A model generated the notes under the pieces. The model was not told the origin of the DNA, ran no database searches, and saw only the letters and a program-made list of their open reading frames with translations. A DNA stretch of 64,000 nt. Origin: Firm-13 sp037143795 (lineage in GTDB: Bacteria > Bacillota > Clostridia > Saccharofermentanales > Saccharofermentanaceae). The stretch is taken from NCBI GenBank assembly GCA_037143795.1, contig JBAWXZ010000001.1, forward strand, positions 346,815-410,814, read 5' to 3'. Within the stretch, counting starts at the first letter, position 1, and each line of letters starts with the position of its first letter. Shown in pieces: positions 60,634 through 64,000 of this stretch. The position numbers were made by a program, and so were the translations under genes.

Positions 60634-60652
60634 ATTGTGCATATTGCACAAT
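60634..60652. promoter_or_regulatory. Palindrome upstream of the hppA promoter
   Basis: Perfect ATTGTGCA-TAT-TGCACAAT inverted repeat in the gap between hppA and the GH3 gene, about 50 bases above the hppA -35. Operator-like. The remainder of the gap 60465-60801 shows no gene. Confidence 0.5.
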
Positions 60653-60801
60653 TTTGGCGAGTAAATGATTCTCATTCAAAAAACGACGTGCTAATATTCT
60701 TTATATTTTTAATATGCATCAAAAAGTACGGCGCTGCTGAATTGCGTCCGTTAATTTTCACAGTCAGCTGCATGCTGTTCAAAACGGTAATCGGACAGCG
60801 C

Positions 60802-63222
60802 CTATTTCCTGTAGCCCTTTGAGAAAGCAAAGTATCCTTTAATCAAATGTCCGTTCATCATAAGAATGAGTCCTTCGAGCGCATCAAAACTCAGCTCACC
60901 GCCGGAAAAATTCACAAGTGCGCGCAGCGGCATATCGGCAAACATGGCATTCATCATCCTTATCTCATCAGGTCTGGGGTCAGCAGCATATAATGCTTCA
61001 AAGCGCTGATGAATCTTCTTAATAAAGATCCGGCCGGCAAAGGAGCCTTCCAATTCGGAAAGAGTGGAATTCAAATGATAATGCCCCTTCTTTGCTGTCG
61101 GAACAGCAGGCATTTTAGCTCCATATACATATTCAAACTGTTGCTTCGGGATCGCAAGATTATTGCTCTCCAGCGAATAATACGCAGGCGCATGCTGTCG
61201 ATAGTCCGGTATAACCACTCCTTCCAAAGCAGATTTTACATATACGTCTGCACTGAGCCGTATGTCTCTGGATGAGGCACCGGCTAATATGGTGTATACT
61301 CCGCTTTCAACATGCCAGTCATGGATATTTGTATTGAAATATGCAAACGACCGATTGTCAAGATTTATGGAAATCTTCCCGGTCTCCCCTTTTTTCAATG
61401 CTATTTTGGCAAACCCCTTCAGTTCCTTTTTTGCTTTGAAGATTTTGGATTCCGGCGGCTGCACATAAACCTGTACAATTTCACTGGCATCATAATCACC
61501 GGAATTCTCAACGTCCATTGTCACCAGGATTGTATCTGTATCCACAATTTCCGATCTGCTTAAAGAGAGATTTCCGTATGTGAATTTCGAGTACGAAAGT
61601 CCGAATCCAAACGGGAAAAGGACGTTTTTGTTGGCTGCATCGTAGTACCGGTAGCCAACAAATATGCTCTCCCGGTATTCGACTGTCTTTGCGGCGCCAA
61701 AATAAGGATAGCTCGGATTATCGGAAAGAAACACCGGAAAAGTCTCAGCAAGCTTGCCGCATGGAACCGCTCTTCCAAAAAGCAGGTCAAAAGAAGCATC
61801 TCCTGCAGCCTGGCCGGACAGATAGCACATCAAAACGGATTTCACCGCAGAAAGCCATGGCATAACGAAGGGGGCGCCTCCATAAAGAATAACTGCCACA
61901 TTGGCGTTCACTTGTGCAATTTCGGAAATAAGGCGGTTATGGCTTTCAGGAAGGTCGATATGAGTCCTGTCAAACCCCTCCGATTCGTATTCATCCGGAA
62001 GGCCTGCAAAAATAAAAACAATATCTTTACCCCGTGCTGCCTCCTTTGCCTTTTCCAGCAGAACATCGTCCGTTTCGTCATTTTCTAGCCGGTAGCCATC
62101 AGCATACACAAAATCAATGCCGTTACGTATAAAGGCATCATATGCATTCGACACTTGTGTAGGATTAATCCTTGAACTTCCGCTTCCCTGATATCGCGGT
62201 GTCTTTGCAAATGCTCCTATAACAGCCGCCCCCAGGGATTCATGAGCCGGAAGCAACCCTTCATTTTTAAGAAGGACTGCTGATTCGAGAGCAAGTTTTC
62301 TGGCGAGAGTATCGTTCTTCTGATAGGGTTCCTGTTGAGGGCGTTCATTACCCTGCGGCTTATTAATCAACTCCAAAAGCCTTATGACCGCTGTATCAAG
62401 CACGTCTTCAGAAAGACTTCCGTTATTGACCGCATCAACAATTCGTTTGTCATTTAATCCGCCGGAAGGCGGCATTTCCAACTCAAGTCCGGCTGCCAGG
62501 CCTGCCTCGCGAATATTTACCGCACCCCAGTCAGACATCACAACTCCGTCAAACCCCCACTCCTTGCGCAAAATATCCGTTAAGAGTTTTTTATTTTCGG
62601 TTGCATATGTACCGTTGACAGCATTGTAGGAAGCCATGAGAGTCCAGGGGTGAGCAAGCTTTACGGCTTTCTCAAAACCGGTCAGATAGATTTCGCGGAG
62701 GGTCCTCTCATCAATTATGGAATCGCATACCATGCGGGCCTTCTCCTGGCTGTTTGCTGCAAAATGCTTCAGTGATGTGCCGATGTTGCGACTCTGAATT
62801 CCGGAAATCAGGGCTGCAGCCATTTCACCGGAAACATAAGGATCTTCAGAAATGTATTCAAAGTTCCTTCCGCATAAAGGGGATCTTTTAATGTTGACTC
62901 CAGGTCCCAGGATAACGGAAACCTCCTGGTCAAGGCATTCATCACCGAGCGCCTGCCCCATCTCATACATCAGCTCCCTGTCAAAAGAACAGGCGGTTGC
63001 ACAGGCAGCAGGAAAACAAGTGGCTTTCCTGCTTTCTCCAATACCATCTTTGCTCTTTGGGGAAATTTGTTTTCGAAGGCCATGCGGGCCATCCGTTACC
63101 ATAATTCCTGGAATATGCAGCCGTGAAATGGATTTCGTGTGCCAGAAATCCTGTCCCGAGCACAGTGATGCTTTCTCTTCCAGAGTCATACTATTTACTA
63201 ATTCAGAAATATTTTGATTCAT
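60802..63222 (-). CDS. GH3 family beta-glucosidase
   Basis: An 806-residue glycoside hydrolase family 3 enzyme. The N-terminal TIM-barrel has IPGIMVTDGPHGLR, GPGVNIKRSPLCGRNFEYISEDP, SLKHFAANSQE and the nucleophile Asp in DGVVMSDWGAV; the alpha/beta sandwich region holds SGSSRINP and an acid/base Glu candidate near YESEGFDRTHIDLP; a fibronectin III-like domain follows (VENSGDYDASEIVQVYVQPPES). About 130 C-terminal residues beyond that have no clear match (PAVPTAKKGHYHLNSTLSELE). No signal peptide, so it acts on imported oligosaccharides or glycosides. RBS GGAGGAG before the ATG. Confidence 0.95.
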   Translation of the reverse strand: MNQNISELVNSMTLEEKASLCSGQDFWHTKSISRLHIPGIMVTDGPHGLRKQISPKSKDGIGESRKATCFPAACATACSFDRELMYEMGQALGDECLDQEVSVILGPGVNIKRSPLCGRNFEYISEDPYVSGEMAAALISGIQSRNIGTSLKHFAANSQEKARMVCDSIIDERTLREIYLTGFEKAVKLAHPWTLMASYNAVNGTYATENKKLLTDILRKEWGFDGVVMSDWGAVNIREAGLAAGLELEMPPSGGLNDKRIVDAVNNGSLSEDVLDTAVIRLLELINKPQGNERPQQEPYQKNDTLARKLALESAVLLKNEGLLPAHESLGAAVIGAFAKTPRYQGSGSSRINPTQVSNAYDAFIRNGIDFVYADGYRLENDETDDVLLEKAKEAARGKDIVFIFAGLPDEYESEGFDRTHIDLPESHNRLISEIAQVNANVAVILYGGAPFVMPWLSAVKSVLMCYLSGQAAGDASFDLLFGRAVPCGKLAETFPVFLSDNPSYPYFGAAKTVEYRESIFVGYRYYDAANKNVLFPFGFGLSYSKFTYGNLSLSRSEIVDTDTILVTMDVENSGDYDASEIVQVYVQPPESKIFKAKKELKGFAKIALKKGETGKISINLDNRSFAYFNTNIHDWHVESGVYTILAGASSRDIRLSADVYVKSALEGVVIPDYRQHAPAYYSLESNNLAIPKQQFEYVYGAKMPAVPTAKKGHYHLNSTLSELEGSFAGRIFIKKIHQRFEALYAADPRPDEIRMMNAMFADMPLRALVNFSGGELSFDALEGLILMMNGHLIKGYFAFSKGYRK

Positions 63223-63540
63223 TCAATACTCCTCCAAAGATAAACGAAAATGATTCATGCATATTTCAAAATGATAATATTTTAATCAGTAGAAAAATAT
63301 CTTCAGAAGTCTTATGATTAGCGTTAATTGTAAATCTTTTTATATATCTTTACAAGCAATTCGGCAAAATAATGTACCATTTTCGACACACTCACAACCA
63401 GGCAAACGACTGTGGACAGGATACATAAAATGAAATCTCAAGTTCCCGTAATAGTAAATAAGTGGAATGCATTATGCATAAGTCCTTGCCCTTGCGCAAG
63501 ATGAGCATATCTGGCATACTATAAATAGCCTCAATCATAT
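63223..63540. other. Intergenic region between GH3 gene and ssrA
   Basis: AT-rich gap holding the divergent starts. A possible ssrA -10 is the TACTATAAAT stretch at 63517-63526 with a TTGCGC upstream at 63493; the spacing is not convincing. No gene supported. Confidence 0.4.
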
Positions 63541-63921
63541 GGGGGCGTACTGGTTTCGACGGGGTCGTTGGGACTGGGAAAGCGGGTAGAGGATTCTCGT
63601 TGGCCTCTCTAAAAAACGGGATAGCAAGTAATTGCAAACAATAATACACAACTCGTAGCTGCTTAATCAGCCACGCATCCCTCCGTCCGATCTGCTGGAC
63701 GGGTCCGGGATGTCAGACAGCAGACCTTACCAATCGGCAGGTTAAATTGGAAAACGCCGCACAATAAGCTTTGAAGGTGCGATGTACTCATGAAGCTACC
63801 GGACGTTGCAGCCTGTCAGCGGGCTCGCTCCAAAGGGGAATACTCTAATTACTGACTGCACCCGGAGATGTCCCAGTGGATATGGTTTCGGACAAGGGTT
63901 CGATTCCCTTCGCCTCCACCA
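63541..63921 (+). ncRNA. ssrA: Transfer-messenger RNA
   Basis: A one-piece tmRNA of 381 nt that rescues stalled ribosomes and tags the product for proteolysis. The 5' end GGGGGCGTACTGGTTTCGAC pairs with the 3' CGCCTCC before ACCA (63918-63921), giving a 7-bp acceptor stem with one G-U pair; GGTTCGATTCC forms the T arm. The tag frame starts at 63634: GCA AAC AAT AAT ACA CAA CTC GTA GCT GCT TAA, encoding ANNNTQLVAA. CCA is genomically encoded. Followed by a terminator. Confidence 0.97.
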
Positions 63922-63954
63922 CATAATAACCTAGAGCCGCAATGGCAGGGCACT

Positions 63955-63991
63955 GAAAAACTCTTCGGAATATAGTCCGGAGAGTTTTTTG
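63955..63991 (+). terminator. Terminator of ssrA
   Basis: CTCTTCGGA / TCCGGAGAG stem with one G-U pair and a 6-base loop, preceded by AAAAA and followed by TTTTTT. Confidence 0.92.
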
Positions 63992-64000
63992 TTGTCTTCA

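Noticed and set aside
63392..63649. 85-codon frame on the minus strand
   Set aside because: It is antisense to the 5' part of ssrA and has no ribosome binding site.
63541..63921. tmRNA gene as the integration site of the island
   Set aside because: ssrA is intact, 17 kb from the island and not flanked by an integrase.

Overview
The window is a stretch of a low-to-mid GC Firmicutes (Clostridia-like) chromosome with one AT-richer accessory island. Evidence for the lineage: a rpsB-tsf-pyrH-frr-uppS-cdsA-dxr-rseP gene order, a fused IspH/ribosomal protein S1 gene, a HutP-family gene next to cmk, a NlpC/P60 endopeptidase with SH3b domains, strong AGGAGG ribosome binding sites, and a one-piece tmRNA with an ANNNTQLVAA tag. 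I cannot fix the genus. No rRNA, tRNA, CRISPR array or intact insertion sequence was seen.

Region 1 (1-26435, core). Leftward blocks follow one another. 6432->1 carries translation, isoprenoid and phospholipid genes (rpsB, tsf, pyrH, frr, uppS, cdsA, dxr, rseP). A rightward PepV-type dipeptidase (6560-7906) shares a bidirectional terminator with a leftward SH3b-NlpC/P60 cell-wall hydrolase. Then come RpiR-family regulator, HutP-family protein, cmk and ispH-rpsA (13995->9790); a three-gene biotin-dependent carboxyltransferase set resembling Propionibacterium transcarboxylase (17458->14112); scpB-scpA, trpS, a site-2 protease and ileS behind a near-consensus promoter (24138->17520); and an rRNA methyltransferase, a RluA-type pseudouridine synthase and an HD-domain protein (26435->24135).

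Region 2 (about 26.5-46.5 kb, accessory island, visibly AT-rich). Reading leftward: small hypothetical genes, a HTH protein, two DUF6291-like paralogues, a serine recombinase, an excisionase-like protein, a tyrosine integrase with a long C-terminal extension, a complete type I restriction-modification system (hsdR-hsdM-hsdS), and directly behind it a two-gene module. That module is a 74-residue single-pass membrane protein and a 347-residue protein, which share a short 'QK-x-G-x-x-STNIQA' motif. This is the best candidate in the window for an undescribed defence or signalling system. The right part (39.8-46.1 kb) holds orphan genes of unknown function: a zinc-ribbon protein, small membrane proteins and an SH3 lipoprotein. 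It is punctuated by a ~170 bp imperfect direct repeat (42.4 and 46.35 kb) and by three copies of a CCTACCCGGAAATCGG-like element. A 10-base TCCACACCTT sequence occurs at 26.56, 42.41 and 46.35 kb and may mark attachment sites.

Region 3 (46.5-64 kb, core again). Large lipoprotein, MFS transporter diverging from an ATP-grasp/DUF2156 gene pair, an OmpR-type two-component system, a RluF-like pseudouridine synthase, a LacZ-sized GH2 protein that appears to lack the catalytic and metal-binding residues, a membrane pyrophosphatase of the K+-independent type, a GH3 beta-glucosidase, and ssrA at the right edge.

Start sites were chosen from ribosome binding sites where possible. Domain boundaries are approximate, and family names come from motif recognition by eye, without any database search.
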